A DNA stretch of 64,000 bases from the NCBI GenBank assembly GCA_965214875.1, contig OZ243980.1:3286001-3350000 (forward strand), written 5' to 3'. The notes under the pieces are model-generated. The model was given only the letters and a program-made list of their open reading frames with translations, did not search any database and was not told the origin of the DNA. The stretch comes from CBDAUN01 sp965214875. GTDB lineage: Bacteria > Pseudomonadota > Gammaproteobacteria > Arenicellales > JAJDZL01. Below are positions 37,201 to 45,329 of the stretch, piece by piece. Every line of letters starts with the position of its first letter. Position 1 is the first letter of the stretch. The position numbers and the translations under genes were made by a program.

Positions 37201-37631
37201 CCATTGTGAACCACGGTCGCCTGGCCATCCTCCACTTCAACCACCTTGGCAGACGAAATGAAGTTGATCGCGCTTTCGCGTTCGACCGCTTCGCGCAGCG
37301 CGGTAACAATCATGATGTGATGGCAGGAAAGCCCGGTGGTGCCATCCGAATAGGGAAGCACGATTTCTTCGGAGCCGTTTTCAGGCCAGACAACAAAACC
37401 CTTGCCGACCGTGCTGCGGGTTTCATCATCTAGACGTACGCCCAAATCGCGCAAAATCCGCAGTGCGGGCGGATGCAGCCACTCGCCGGCCATTCGCTTG
37501 GCGGATTCCGGATTCGCTTCAAGCAATATCACGCGCGCACCTTCTCGGGCATGCGCCAATGCACAAAGGCAACCTGCCGGGCCGGCACCGACAATCGCCA
37601 CGTCGTAATGTCTAAATCTAAAGGGGCTCAT
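34227..37631 (-). CDS. Squalene epoxidase-oxidosqualene cyclase fusion protein
   Basis: 1134 aa in one open frame. Residues 1-420 form an FAD monooxygenase: GAGPAG (15-20), the DG motif GADGRGS (156-162), and GDAAGHYHPLTAAGM (282-296), whose HPLT resembles squalene epoxidase rather than UbiH. Residues ~470-1120 form a triterpene cyclase with repeated QW-type motifs (DGTWG, DGGFG, DGSW, DGGWG) and VSDCTAE (853-859). The DCTAE motif is that of oxidosqualene cyclases; squalene-hopene cyclases have DDTA. Asp855 is the likely catalytic acid. The linker is about 440-470. The enzyme should epoxidise squalene and cyclise the product to a lanosterol-type sterol. The start is the ATGA overlap with the CYP51 stop; the open frame extends 15 codons further upstream. 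No stop or frameshift separates the halves. Confidence 0.85.
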   Translation of the reverse strand: MSPFRFRHYDVAIVGAGPAGCLCALAHAREGARVILLEANPESAKRMAGEWLHPPALRILRDLGVRLDDETRSTVGKGFVVWPENGSEEIVLPYSDGTTGLSCHHIMIVTALREAVERESAINFISSAKVVEVEDGQATVVHNGQRHTVSASRIVGADGRGSIVRRSLGLQTSRLASSRMVGVKLRGVTLPRKGYGYVFNGGPGPVLMYHIGDDWVRVIIDVPHAHWAPWDRSSFAGGYAALIPKEVRPAFIEAVQNKQYDIAANEMRARLSYGNSHRVLIGDAAGHYHPLTAAGMTIGFGDALALSKCDSFKKFTSARFDATRATDMLAMGLYEIFADQRVETDAIRTSIYQGWRVSRGHRERTMRMLACQTTSQFRLGMDFSAIILRAFISTLPRSLNRHDWRSSAEIYRSVAVRLTWFLRGLTQQHAARRMGGEYNDNIRRIMARALPTSMSSDQGVTVSMRKPKAAVSEPEAVSALQGATGRLLSLQRNLDGAWEGEMVWCPMLTAQYVLAHYIVGHSMSPERRRLVLRHFERTRLEDGTWGMHEHSQPHLFVTTLVYVAARVLGVEPGDPLIKRGHRFIETEGVAGIPTWGKFWLALMNLYDWSGVNAIVPEVWLLPKWMPLHPSKWYCHTRLIYMAMATIYSQRHQVRLTPLIENIREELYPHGYDNMNFARSRNQLRDEDLFARPNRILRAGFVVARAVDRLHSSKRREHCVDSLEARIRWELRSSDHTSISPVSGLLNIIALRLRDPRDQDANKALERLEGWIWEDEQDGARVTGARSASWDTGIAMQALQTVSGLEGVEKAMSDAASFLVDNQIAVSFENYREAYRADPKGGWCFAGGWHGWPVSDCTAEAVLGLLAAKGGDADRQVVADAVQFILRSQNRDGGFGSYEARRTRVGLEWMNPAEMFGESMTEHSFVECTASCVAALADCKKYFPELIDADARAAMKRAEDWLRNMQQSDGSWRGVWGVQYIYGTYFGIRGLIAAGVRSSDPALRLAGKWLVQQQRPDGGWGEHQSGCLPGKYVEHDHSQVIQTSWALIALLLTSESNWSSISRGIRYLVDAQQEDGSWPKQEMAGVFFRTALLDYVLYRQYFPLHAIGLYLERLRSWRKEAESRAIEEKKVANCA

Positions 37632-39040
37632 CGAAAAACACTCTGCCCAGATCGGCGGTGATAGCGTACTCGGCACGGCAAGTGCGGGCCAGTGACCCAG
37701 CTGCCGTAGTCGGGTTCAGGGAAAGAAGTTTGAAATTCAAAGTCGAATCGATCGAACAGGACGCTCCAGATCGCCTTCATTTGGATGTAGGCGAACTTTT
37801 CGCCCATGCACCGGTGCTTGCCGCCGCCGAAGGTAATCAGCGAGTAGCGGCTTTTCTTGCCTTCGCTGGCCGGCGGCGCGTGGCGGTCCGGGTTAAACTG
37901 ATGCGGATCTGAAAAGATATGCTCTAGCCGATGCGCAACCGCAGGCGCCACCATCGCAAGGGTCCCGGCCGGCACAACGTAATCCTTATACGACATCGGT
38001 TCTAAAACCTTGCGAACCAGCATGATCAGCGGGGGATGCATGCGCTCGCCTTCGCGTACCGCCCGCTCCAGCACCGGCTGACGCTTGAGCGAGGGCAGGT
38101 CCATGGTTCCCGATTCGCCGTATACCTGTTGAATCTCATCTCGAATTCGCTCGATATAGGATGGCTGCCTGATCAGCTCCAGCAAAGTCCAGGTCGCCAG
38201 AATCGCTGTAGTATGCTGTCCGGCGAACAGCACGGTCAGCAAAAGGCCGGTGATTTCGTCATCGCTCAGAGCCGAACCGTCTTCGTATTTGGCCTCCATC
38301 AGCGCCTGCATGAAATCCTCTCTTTGGGTGCTGGTCCTTCTTCGCTCCGACATGATCCGGCTGAAAATCTCAACGATCTTCTTGCGCGCGCGATCCCTGA
38401 TGCGGTGCGCCTTGATCGGAATATGCGGGAAGAAGAACCCAATGGTGTTGATGCCGCCTTGCAGCTCATGATAGGTTTCAGCGAATCCCTCATTCACCTG
38501 GTCTCGAATTTCCTGTCCGATCAGACATCGGCTCGCAATCTTGACAGTCAATTCGTTCATCTCATGAGGCAGATCGAAATCTCCCGACTCGCCCAAGGAA
38601 TCGGCAAAGGCGCTTGCCTCGTCGAACATGATCTTGACGTACCTGCGCATCGGCGCGTCCTTGAGCGCCGGAAACAGGAATGCCAACTGCTCCGCCATGA
38701 TTTCAGGCGATGCGTCGTACGCAACGCCAGGACCGAAAATCGGCACGGTGAACTTGTAGACGACTTTCGCATTGAGCTGCTCTTCCGGAGTCTTGAAGTA
38801 GACATCATGGGCGTCCGGGCCGGAAAAAAGAACAAAGTTCTTGGGGCCAAGGCGAAACTTGAACAGCTCGCCATTCTCCTCGTACCCTCGTGCCAGCATG
38901 GCTACCGGATCCTTGCGAAACTCCATCAGGTGGCCAACGCCGGGCAAAGCGCCGGACATCAGCGGTATCTCGCGCTGCGCCGCAGTCTCCGGTTCCGGCA
39001 CAGACATGCGATCCATGTTTTCGGTTCTAAAGGCCATCAT
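37628..39040 (-). CDS. Sterol 14-alpha-demethylase, cytochrome P450 CYP51
   Basis: 470 aa. The I-helix has LFAGQHTTAILATW, close to the CYP51 AGxHTS pattern. The ExxR motif is EGERMHPPL, and the heme loop FGGGKHRCMGEKFA places the axial Cys at residue 411. The N-terminal substrate-region segments (AYDASPEIMAEQ) also fit CYP51. There is no fused ferredoxin, unlike Methylococcus capsulatus CYP51, so a separate redox partner is needed. It should remove the C14 methyl group from the cyclase product. A TTG at 39055 would add five residues. Its stop overlaps the fusion gene start. Confidence 0.9.
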   Translation of the reverse strand: MMAFRTENMDRMSVPEPETAAQREIPLMSGALPGVGHLMEFRKDPVAMLARGYEENGELFKFRLGPKNFVLFSGPDAHDVYFKTPEEQLNAKVVYKFTVPIFGPGVAYDASPEIMAEQLAFLFPALKDAPMRRYVKIMFDEASAFADSLGESGDFDLPHEMNELTVKIASRCLIGQEIRDQVNEGFAETYHELQGGINTIGFFFPHIPIKAHRIRDRARKKIVEIFSRIMSERRRTSTQREDFMQALMEAKYEDGSALSDDEITGLLLTVLFAGQHTTAILATWTLLELIRQPSYIERIRDEIQQVYGESGTMDLPSLKRQPVLERAVREGERMHPPLIMLVRKVLEPMSYKDYVVPAGTLAMVAPAVAHRLEHIFSDPHQFNPDRHAPPASEGKKSRYSLITFGGGKHRCMGEKFAYIQMKAIWSVLFDRFDFEFQTSFPEPDYGSWVTGPHLPCRVRYHRRSGQSVFR

Positions 39041-39056
39041 GTTGCTCAATCTCAAT

Positions 39057-40157
39057 CTAATAAATGAACGGCATCATCGCGAAACGAGCCTGCTTTTTGT
39101 AGCGGTCCCAAAGTTCGCCGTACTTCGCGCTGCAGCGCTTTTCATCCCTTCGCGAGCGGTGCACCAGCAGGCACATGAGAAACACAGGCAAGATGTATGG
39201 TACCCAAGATTGGAAGCCTGTTGTCAGAACGAATGCGAAGTAGACGCAGATCTCGCCGGTGTAGTTCAGATGGCGGCCAATGCCCCAGAATCCGGAAACC
39301 AGCAGCCGGCCGTCTAGTGTCTCGACGGTGCGGCCCCAGATCTTGGTGCTCGGGTCGCGCTTGAAGCGATGCTTTTGCTCGTTAGCCCCGCGAAACAGGA
39401 CAAAGCCGAATACGAAAAGCGCGGCAATTGCGGTCGCCGCCGCAGGATGCAGAGGCTCAGTCGCGTGGACGAGGTACCAGCCAGGCAGGCAATAAAGAAA
39501 TGTCACGAATGCGTAGTCGCCCCACACCAGCATCCAGCCGAATCTTTCGCTGATCAGGTCCCACGTGTGAACCATGCCATGCTCGAACTGAAAATAGTTC
39601 AGCACGTATATGAAGGTGAATGCCTGATAAAGCATCATCGCCAGTGTCAGCGTGCCGTAGGTTTCGTATTGCACCACGGCGAACGACACATTCATCAGCA
39701 TCAATCCAATCAAGGAAGGGTGATAGCTGAACAGTTTCAAATTCACGCCCAGCCATGTCGGGCTCATGGTTCGGCCGTAGAAGTAGCCCTGAATGAAGCT
39801 GCCTGAGTGACTTTCGCTGTGACGCCCTTGATAGTAGAGAATTCCGGATATCAGGAACGAGAACACGTTCGCCGCGATGAACAAGGGGAAAAAGTAGTGA
39901 TTCAGCAACGAAAGAGAGAATGCGGTGGACCATTGCGCTGCCGCTGCAATGGCGACAACAAGCACAAACAGCGTCAAGCCGTTGATCTTGTAGGCGATTG
40001 TGTTCCCGCCGCGTTCCGGTCCCTCGATGCGCTTGCCTGGCAGCACCGCGGTGCCGATAAACAACATCGCCACGAATCCTAGAAACATCGCCGAACCGAT
40101 CAGCAGCGAACCGGCGGTCAGCGGCGCGAAGTCGAATGGAGCACTAGGCAATAGCAT
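39057..40157 (-). CDS. Sterol C14 reductase (ERG24/DHCR7 family)
   Basis: 366 aa with about nine membrane helices. The ERG4/ERG24 C-terminal signature is visible: GRHLNYTGEICVYFAF, then LLVHRSRRDEKRCSAKYGELW and a terminal PFIY. NADPH-dependent reduction of the C14 double bond follows CYP51 action, which fits the gene order. The ATG at 40157 is chosen because GGTGAG lies 5 nt upstream; GTG/TTG codons slightly upstream are possible. It overlaps the end of the 119-aa unknown gene by 14 nt, and CYP51 starts 16 nt downstream. Confidence 0.85.
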   Translation of the reverse strand: MLLPSAPFDFAPLTAGSLLIGSAMFLGFVAMLFIGTAVLPGKRIEGPERGGNTIAYKINGLTLFVLVVAIAAAAQWSTAFSLSLLNHYFFPLFIAANVFSFLISGILYYQGRHSESHSGSFIQGYFYGRTMSPTWLGVNLKLFSYHPSLIGLMLMNVSFAVVQYETYGTLTLAMMLYQAFTFIYVLNYFQFEHGMVHTWDLISERFGWMLVWGDYAFVTFLYCLPGWYLVHATEPLHPAAATAIAALFVFGFVLFRGANEQKHRFKRDPSTKIWGRTVETLDGRLLVSGFWGIGRHLNYTGEICVYFAFVLTTGFQSWVPYILPVFLMCLLVHRSRRDEKRCSAKYGELWDRYKKQARFAMMPFIY

Positions 40158-40503
40158 CACACTCACCAATTCCGCAAGCCACTAGCTGTTCATACGCGCA
40201 TGCGGTCATGCCCCGAACAGCTCGCACCGGCCAATTCAATTGATTTAGCACTTCATCGCGGCTGCCTTCGCCACCGGGCAATTCAACTCCTGCGATGAAA
40301 TTGCTCTGCTGAAATAGACTGAAGGTTTTGAAGCGTGTGCCGAAATGTTCCCGGCAGGCGGCCTCAACGACTGATTCCGGCTTGGCATCGCCAGCTTGCT
40401 TAGCAGCATTTCGGTCATCAGGCCGCATCCCGGCAGCATGCATCCGCGTTCGCATGTTCGCCGCGAATCCAAAGTCAAGCAAGGTTGAAGCGTTCAGCGT
40501 CAT
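40144..40503 (-). CDS. Unknown 119-aa protein inside the sterol operon
   Basis: I do not recognise this protein. It is 119 aa and soluble-looking, with no signal peptide or membrane helix. Three cysteines (AACREHFG, TACAYEQLVACGIGEC) lie in the second half, and a moderately conserved-looking stretch GTRFKTFSLFQQSNF is near the middle. It sits 36 nt downstream of the 3beta-HSD gene and overlaps the C14 reductase start, so it is almost certainly cotranscribed and possibly coupled. Its position suggests a sterol-pathway accessory role, such as redox partner or carrier, but nothing in the sequence proves it. Confidence 0.55.
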   Translation of the reverse strand: MTLNASTLLDFGFAANMRTRMHAAGMRPDDRNAAKQAGDAKPESVVEAACREHFGTRFKTFSLFQQSNFIAGVELPGGEGSRDEVLNQLNWPVRAVRGMTACAYEQLVACGIGECDAIA

Positions 40504-40539
40504 ATTGGTTATTTCGCCAAGTCAAGCCGGAAACCGATT

Positions 40540-41661
40540 TCAGGCATTGTTTGATTGCTGATCTTGCGGCTGCGACAAGTCCGCTTCGCGCGGCGGTTTC
40601 GCGTTCGGGTTGGTGATGGCCTTGCGAGTGTAGTAGTGAAACGCGTAGGCTTCATGCACTGCATCGCGAATGCTGCTCGGCTGATAGCCAAGCTGCGTCT
40701 TTGCCTTGTCGAGATTGGCATGAAGGCATTTTCGCAAAAGGCGTATCGCGCCAGGCGTAAAACGCTGCGGAAAATCCGGATGAAACCGACTCAGATAGAA
40801 GCTCGCCGCCTCGGCAAAGACCTGCATGACCGGCGCGGGGAATTTCCGCGAAGGGCGCGGAATTCCGGAAACCTCCTCCCAGATGTCGATGATCTCCGAG
40901 ATGGTCTTGTATTCCGAGCTGAAGATGTATTTCTCGCCCGTCTTGCCCTTGTTCATGGTCAGAATATGCCCTTGAACGATGTCGCGCACGGCGACGAACT
41001 CGAAGCCGCCGTCGATAAAGGCGCGAAGCTTGCCGTTGGCGTAGGCGCACAGCGACTGCCCCACCCGCGACGGCTTGTAGTCGGCACCGCCGACAACCGC
41101 GCAGCATGTCGCGACCAGAACATCCTGTCCTCTGACCGCTGCGCGCAGGCACTCGTGCTCGACCAGAGTTTTGCTGCGCTCATACGGCATTGTGCGATCC
41201 ATGGGATAGAACAGCATATCTTCATGAGCCGGCAATGAAGGATTATCAAGGTCATGGCCAACCGCGCTGAACGAGCCTGTCACCACTACGCGGCCGGCCT
41301 CGACTTCTCTAGCGGCCTGAAGCAACTTGCGCGTACCGATCACATTGCACTCGTATATTTCGCGACGATGCGCGCGATTGCCTTCGATGGTCGAGATGCG
41401 TGCCGCTACGTGATAGACGCCTTGACACCCTTCCATTGCGGTTCGCATCGAGTCGACATCTCTCAGATCGCCATAGGCGCGCTCGACCTGCAAACCGTCC
41501 ATCGCCTGGTTTTTGCTCTCGCGACGCAGAAAAACCCGCACGGGCACCTCGTCGGCGAGTAGTCGCCTGACAAGATTGGCGCCGACGTGACCAGTCGCAC
41601 CGGTCACAAAAACTGGCGCCTTCGAGGATCTTGAGTGATCTTGTCTCTGCCGTTCTTCCAT
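40540..41661 (-). CDS. 3beta-hydroxysteroid dehydrogenase / C4-sterol-type SDR
   Basis: 373 aa. An extended SDR with FVTGATGHVGANLVRRLL, GVYHVAARIS, VVTGSFSAVG and the catalytic YERSK, followed by a long C-terminal region (FPAPVMQVFAEAASFYLSRF). This matches the 3beta-HSD / sterol-4-carboxylate dehydrogenase family that includes bacterial SdmB. It probably oxidises the 3-hydroxyl group during C4 demethylation. The Rieske oxygenase SdmA, its usual partner, is not in the window. It is the first gene of the operon; the start ATG at 41661 has GGA about 10 nt upstream. Confidence 0.8.
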   Translation of the reverse strand: MEERQRQDHSRSSKAPVFVTGATGHVGANLVRRLLADEVPVRVFLRRESKNQAMDGLQVERAYGDLRDVDSMRTAMEGCQGVYHVAARISTIEGNRAHRREIYECNVIGTRKLLQAAREVEAGRVVVTGSFSAVGHDLDNPSLPAHEDMLFYPMDRTMPYERSKTLVEHECLRAAVRGQDVLVATCCAVVGGADYKPSRVGQSLCAYANGKLRAFIDGGFEFVAVRDIVQGHILTMNKGKTGEKYIFSSEYKTISEIIDIWEEVSGIPRPSRKFPAPVMQVFAEAASFYLSRFHPDFPQRFTPGAIRLLRKCLHANLDKAKTQLGYQPSSIRDAVHEAYAFHYYTRKAITNPNAKPPREADLSQPQDQQSNNA

Positions 41662-42175
41662 ATCGGTGGTTCCACTAAACGCAAACAGGAGCAACATCGC
41701 GCTGGCGGATGGCTCGGTCCGAACCCCATCACCTTTGATGCTCTTGTCGCAAACGCTACGTGCTGCTACGCCTCAAACTCAATAGATATCTATTATAAGA
41801 ACAAAATATTTTTTATTTGTCAAGTTTTAATTTCCAAATGTCGCTCAGCTTTCGGCTTGGCGGCGCGCACAAGCTTGCTAGCCGGGCTTTGCGAACCCCG
41901 ATCTGAGCTGGTCGCGAAAACTGAATCGAGTCGCGCCGAAGCAAAGGATTTTTCGATTTCATCGGGCCTTGCAAGCCGGTCAACGCCTGATACGCGATGC
42001 GGCAAATGGCAACTGAAACCACATCAGCACGCCCAGTAGTAGTATATTTGATTTGCCTGGCATGGCTGGTGCTGCTTGCCAACGCTTGCCTATGATGCCA
42101 AGCCGGGCAGCTAGGCGCTCAATATTAAACAGAGAAACTCAGCATTCCAAGCCACATTCGCGCGGATACGAATTT
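41662..42175. other. Intergenic region upstream of the sterol operon
   Basis: About 510 bp between the divergent sterol operon and the AI-2E transporter gene. No coding sequence is supported. It includes an AT-rich stretch (about 41780-41835), with promoter-like elements for the minus strand (separate entry). Confidence 0.4.
41792..41823 (-). promoter_or_regulatory. Candidate promoter of the sterol operon
   Basis: On the minus strand TTGACA (41823-41818) and TATAAT (41797-41792) are both consensus but 20 nt apart, which is long; TTATAA gives a 19-nt spacing. The surroundings are strongly AT-rich. It lies 130 nt upstream of the 3beta-HSD start. Confidence 0.35.
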
Positions 42176-43216
42176 ATGGCACTGAACAACACCGATACGC
42201 ATACCGTCGTCAACGCGCTGCTGATTACAGCGGCGCTTGTCGTGATTATCGCCGGAATGAAAGTCGCATCGCCCATTTTGGTCCCGATTCTGCTTTCGCT
42301 GTTTGTCGCGACCATCAGTGCGCCGCCTCTTCTATGGCTGAAACGCAGAGGCTTGCCGACGTTTATTGCCTTGCTGATCGTTATCGGCGTGATCACCGGC
42401 ACAGGTTCACTGTTAGCAGCTTTAGTCAGCGCTTCGCTAACCGACTTTCAAAGCCAGCTTCCGCTATATGAGATGAAACTCCAAGAGGTCTACGCTCAAT
42501 TGCTCCAGCTGAGCGACAATTTCGGCTTCGACCTCAACTTTTCGGAAATCGCGGCATTCCTCGAACCTAAATCCATTGCTGGAGCAGTCGGCAAGGCGGC
42601 CAACGAGCTAGGCGGCATCGTCGCGAACGCTCTTTTGATCTTCCTGCTTGTGGTGTTCATCCTGCTTGAGGTATCCACGTTGCAAGGCAAGGCGGAGGCC
42701 ATTTTCAGTCGAACTCCCCGGACAATGGCGAAACTTGAGGACCTTAAGCGCAATGTCCAGCGCTACCTTGCGATCAAAACTGCCACCAGCATGGTTACGG
42801 GGCTTCTTGTTTGGGCCATGCTTGAGGCGATCGGCATCGATTTTGCGATTCTGTTCGCCTTGCTGGCATTCATGCTGAACTATGTTCCAAATATCGGTTC
42901 GTTCATCGCCGCCATTCCGGCCGTATTGCTCGCCCTGCTGCAGCTTGGGCCTGGGGCGGCGGCCTCGGTCGCGATCGGGTACGCCATAATCAACCTGATT
43001 CTCGGCTCGATAATCGAGCCGCGCGTCGCTGGGCGACATTTGGGACTATCGCCTCTCGTGGTTTTTCTGTCGCTGCTGTTCTGGGGCTGGGTGCTTGGAC
43101 CGGTCGGCATGTTCTTGTCGGTTCCTTTGACCATGATGGCGCGCCTGTTCGCAGAGGCCGGCGAGAATACCCGCTGGGTTGGGGTGGTGATGAGTGACCG
43201 CGCCGGCGACGACTGA
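42176..43216 (+). CDS. AI-2E family transporter (PerM-like)
   Basis: 346 aa from the ATG of ALNNTDTHTVV, with about eight membrane helices. It has the family pattern: LVPILLSLFVATISAPPLLWL near the start, then a helical cytoplasmic loop, YLAIKTATSMVTGLLVW, and PLVVFLSLLFWGWVLGPVGMFLSVPL near the C-terminus. Proteins of this family export small molecules or ions; YdgG/TqsA exports AI-2 in E. coli. The substrate here is unknown. It is divergent from the sterol operon and followed closely by the peptidase gene. Confidence 0.85.
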   Translation: MALNNTDTHTVVNALLITAALVVIIAGMKVASPILVPILLSLFVATISAPPLLWLKRRGLPTFIALLIVIGVITGTGSLLAALVSASLTDFQSQLPLYEMKLQEVYAQLLQLSDNFGFDLNFSEIAAFLEPKSIAGAVGKAANELGGIVANALLIFLLVVFILLEVSTLQGKAEAIFSRTPRTMAKLEDLKRNVQRYLAIKTATSMVTGLLVWAMLEAIGIDFAILFALLAFMLNYVPNIGSFIAAIPAVLLALLQLGPGAAASVAIGYAIINLILGSIIEPRVAGRHLGLSPLVVFLSLLFWGWVLGPVGMFLSVPLTMMARLFAEAGENTRWVGVVMSDRAGDD

Positions 43217-43244
43217 CCGGTATTTCGCGCACACTGATTCCAAA

Positions 43245-45329
43245 ATGACGAAGTCGACACGCGCAATCTCCAGCCCGCCTGTTGCGAAGCGTATCGAACA
43301 TACGCATGAGGCGCATGGAGATAAGCGATCAGATCCCTACTGCTGGCTTAACGACCGAAAAGATCCGGACGTGATCGACTATATCGAAGCGGAAAATCGC
43401 TATCTTGAAGATGCGCTGGCCCACTTGCAGCCACTGCAAGACAAGATCTATGAGGAAATGGTCGAAAGAATCCCGCAATCCGACATATCGGCTCCGAATC
43501 GCGATGGCAACTGGGAATATTTCCATACGCGCGAGGCCGGCAAGAACTACCGAACCCACTATCGAAGAAAAGCCGGCTCGAACCAAGCGGCTCAGCTGCT
43601 TGTTGACGAGAATGCCATAGCTGCTGGTCATCGCTTCTTTCGGGCAGCCTCTGTGCAGCATAGCCCATGCCACAGGTTTGTCGGATATGCCGTTGACACC
43701 GCAGGCCACGAACGGTGCGACATTTTCTTCCTTGACCTTGAGACTGGGCGGCTGCTTGGAAATGTGCTGAGCGATGTTTCGGGCGACTTTGAATGGAGCG
43801 GCGACTCGAGCTACGTGCTCTATACCCGCGTCAATGCCGCGCAACGGCCCTATCAGGTTTGGCTGCATCGTTTTGACACCATGCAAACACGAAGCGATGA
43901 GCTACTTTTCGAGGAGCGCGACGCGGCGTTCTATCTCCAATTGTCGCAGACTGCCTGCCGCCAAGTCCTGTTGATCAATGCTAGCAGCAACAATACCTCT
44001 GAAGTTCATTTGCTGGCATCGGATGCTGCAAAGCAGCGCCCTCGCATGGTATTTGAACGAAAATACGGCATCGAATACTCGGTCGAGATCCGAGACGATG
44101 AAATGTATGTCCTGACCAATGAGGATGCACAGAATTTCAAACTGATGCAAACCTCGGCCATGATGCCGGACAAGTCAAGCTGGAAGACGGTAATCGCCCA
44201 TCGCAATGACACAGCGCTAGTCAACTTCATCGTATTCGAGAGTCACATTGTTGTCTGCGAACGGCGAAACGGCGCGCCCGGCATCGCGATCGTTGATCCC
44301 GCCACTTTCGAGACGACCGTAGTTGAGCGACCAGACAATGTTCAGGAATTGCAGATCGGCACCAACCTGCAATATCGCAGCAGCATCTGCCGTCTGGTGG
44401 GCAATGCACTCAATCTTCCGGTTTCGCACTATGACTTCGACATGAAGACAGGGGAGTGTTCGCTTATCAAGACTGCGCCGGTCGGCGGCGACTTCGACCC
44501 GCAGCGCTATGTTGCTGAGCGGTATTTTGCGACCTCAGCAGATGGCGCGCAAGTGCCGCTGTACCTGATCTACGCGCGGTCCGCCGACCGCACACGTCCG
44601 ATGCCGGTGGTGCTCAACGGCTACGGATCCTACGGCATAAGCTATTCGCTGTATTTTTCTTCCAGTCGCCTGTCGCTACTTGATCGCGGCATCGGCTTCG
44701 CCATTGCACACCTTCGAGGCGGAGGCGAGCTGGGCGAAGGATGGTACCACGACGGCAAGCTGCTCAACAAGAAGAACACCTTTGAAGACTTCGATGCCTG
44801 CGCCAAGCATTTATTTGAAAGCGGGATTTGCGAACCGAGCAAGCTCGCGGTCTGCGGCGGAAGCGCGGGCGGGCTGGTTGTCGGAAACTATATCAACGCG
44901 CACCCCGACCGCTGCAAGGCGGCTGTTGCGCATGTGCCGTTTGTCGATATCCTGACGACGATTCTTGACGATGCCTTGCCGCTATCTGTTACGGAGCGCG
45001 ATGAGTGGGGCGACCCCAACGACGAGCAGACCTATCATTACATGAAATCGTACTCCCCGTATGACAACACCCGACCGATGCATTATCCGGCCATGCTTGT
45101 CACAGCTGGGCTAAATGATGTCAGGGTAGGCTACTGGGAACCGGCGAAGTGGGTCGCGAAGATTCGCCATATGAAGCAGGATGGCAATCCGCTGCTTCTG
45201 AAGACCGAAATGCATGCCGGTCATGGCGGCAAGTCGAGACGCTATGATGCACTCGAAGACAAGGCTCAAGAATATGCATTCATTCTAAGCCAGCTGAAGC
45301 AAGAAGCTTTGGGCGAGCAATGCGTTTAG
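43245..45329 (+). CDS. ptrB: Oligopeptidase B (S9A prolyl-oligopeptidase family)
   Basis: 694 aa. The N-terminal beta-propeller is followed by the catalytic alpha/beta domain: GYGSYGISYS, HLRGGGELGEGWY, nucleophile motif CGGSAGGLVVG, TAGLNDVRVGYWEP (catalytic Asp), and EMHAGHGG (catalytic His). It cleaves short peptides after Arg or Lys in the cytoplasm. An upstream GTG at 43194, with good ribosome-site spacing and overlap with the transporter gene, is an alternative start adding 17 residues. The length is normal. Confidence 0.92.
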   Translation: MTKSTRAISSPPVAKRIEHTHEAHGDKRSDPYCWLNDRKDPDVIDYIEAENRYLEDALAHLQPLQDKIYEEMVERIPQSDISAPNRDGNWEYFHTREAGKNYRTHYRRKAGSNQAAQLLVDENAIAAGHRFFRAASVQHSPCHRFVGYAVDTAGHERCDIFFLDLETGRLLGNVLSDVSGDFEWSGDSSYVLYTRVNAAQRPYQVWLHRFDTMQTRSDELLFEERDAAFYLQLSQTACRQVLLINASSNNTSEVHLLASDAAKQRPRMVFERKYGIEYSVEIRDDEMYVLTNEDAQNFKLMQTSAMMPDKSSWKTVIAHRNDTALVNFIVFESHIVVCERRNGAPGIAIVDPATFETTVVERPDNVQELQIGTNLQYRSSICRLVGNALNLPVSHYDFDMKTGECSLIKTAPVGGDFDPQRYVAERYFATSADGAQVPLYLIYARSADRTRPMPVVLNGYGSYGISYSLYFSSSRLSLLDRGIGFAIAHLRGGGELGEGWYHDGKLLNKKNTFEDFDACAKHLFESGICEPSKLAVCGGSAGGLVVGNYINAHPDRCKAAVAHVPFVDILTTILDDALPLSVTERDEWGDPNDEQTYHYMKSYSPYDNTRPMHYPAMLVTAGLNDVRVGYWEPAKWVAKIRHMKQDGNPLLLKTEMHAGHGGKSRRYDALEDKAQEYAFILSQLKQEALGEQCV

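Noticed and set aside
34227..37631. Squalene-hopene cyclase instead of oxidosqualene cyclase
   Set aside because: The catalytic motif is VSDCTAE, not DDTA, and the neighbours are CYP51 and C14 reductase.
37632..37676. Upstream in-frame extension of the fusion protein (15 more codons)
   Set aside because: The ATG at 37631 sits at an ATGA overlap and starts immediately before the FAD domain; the extension lies within CYP51.
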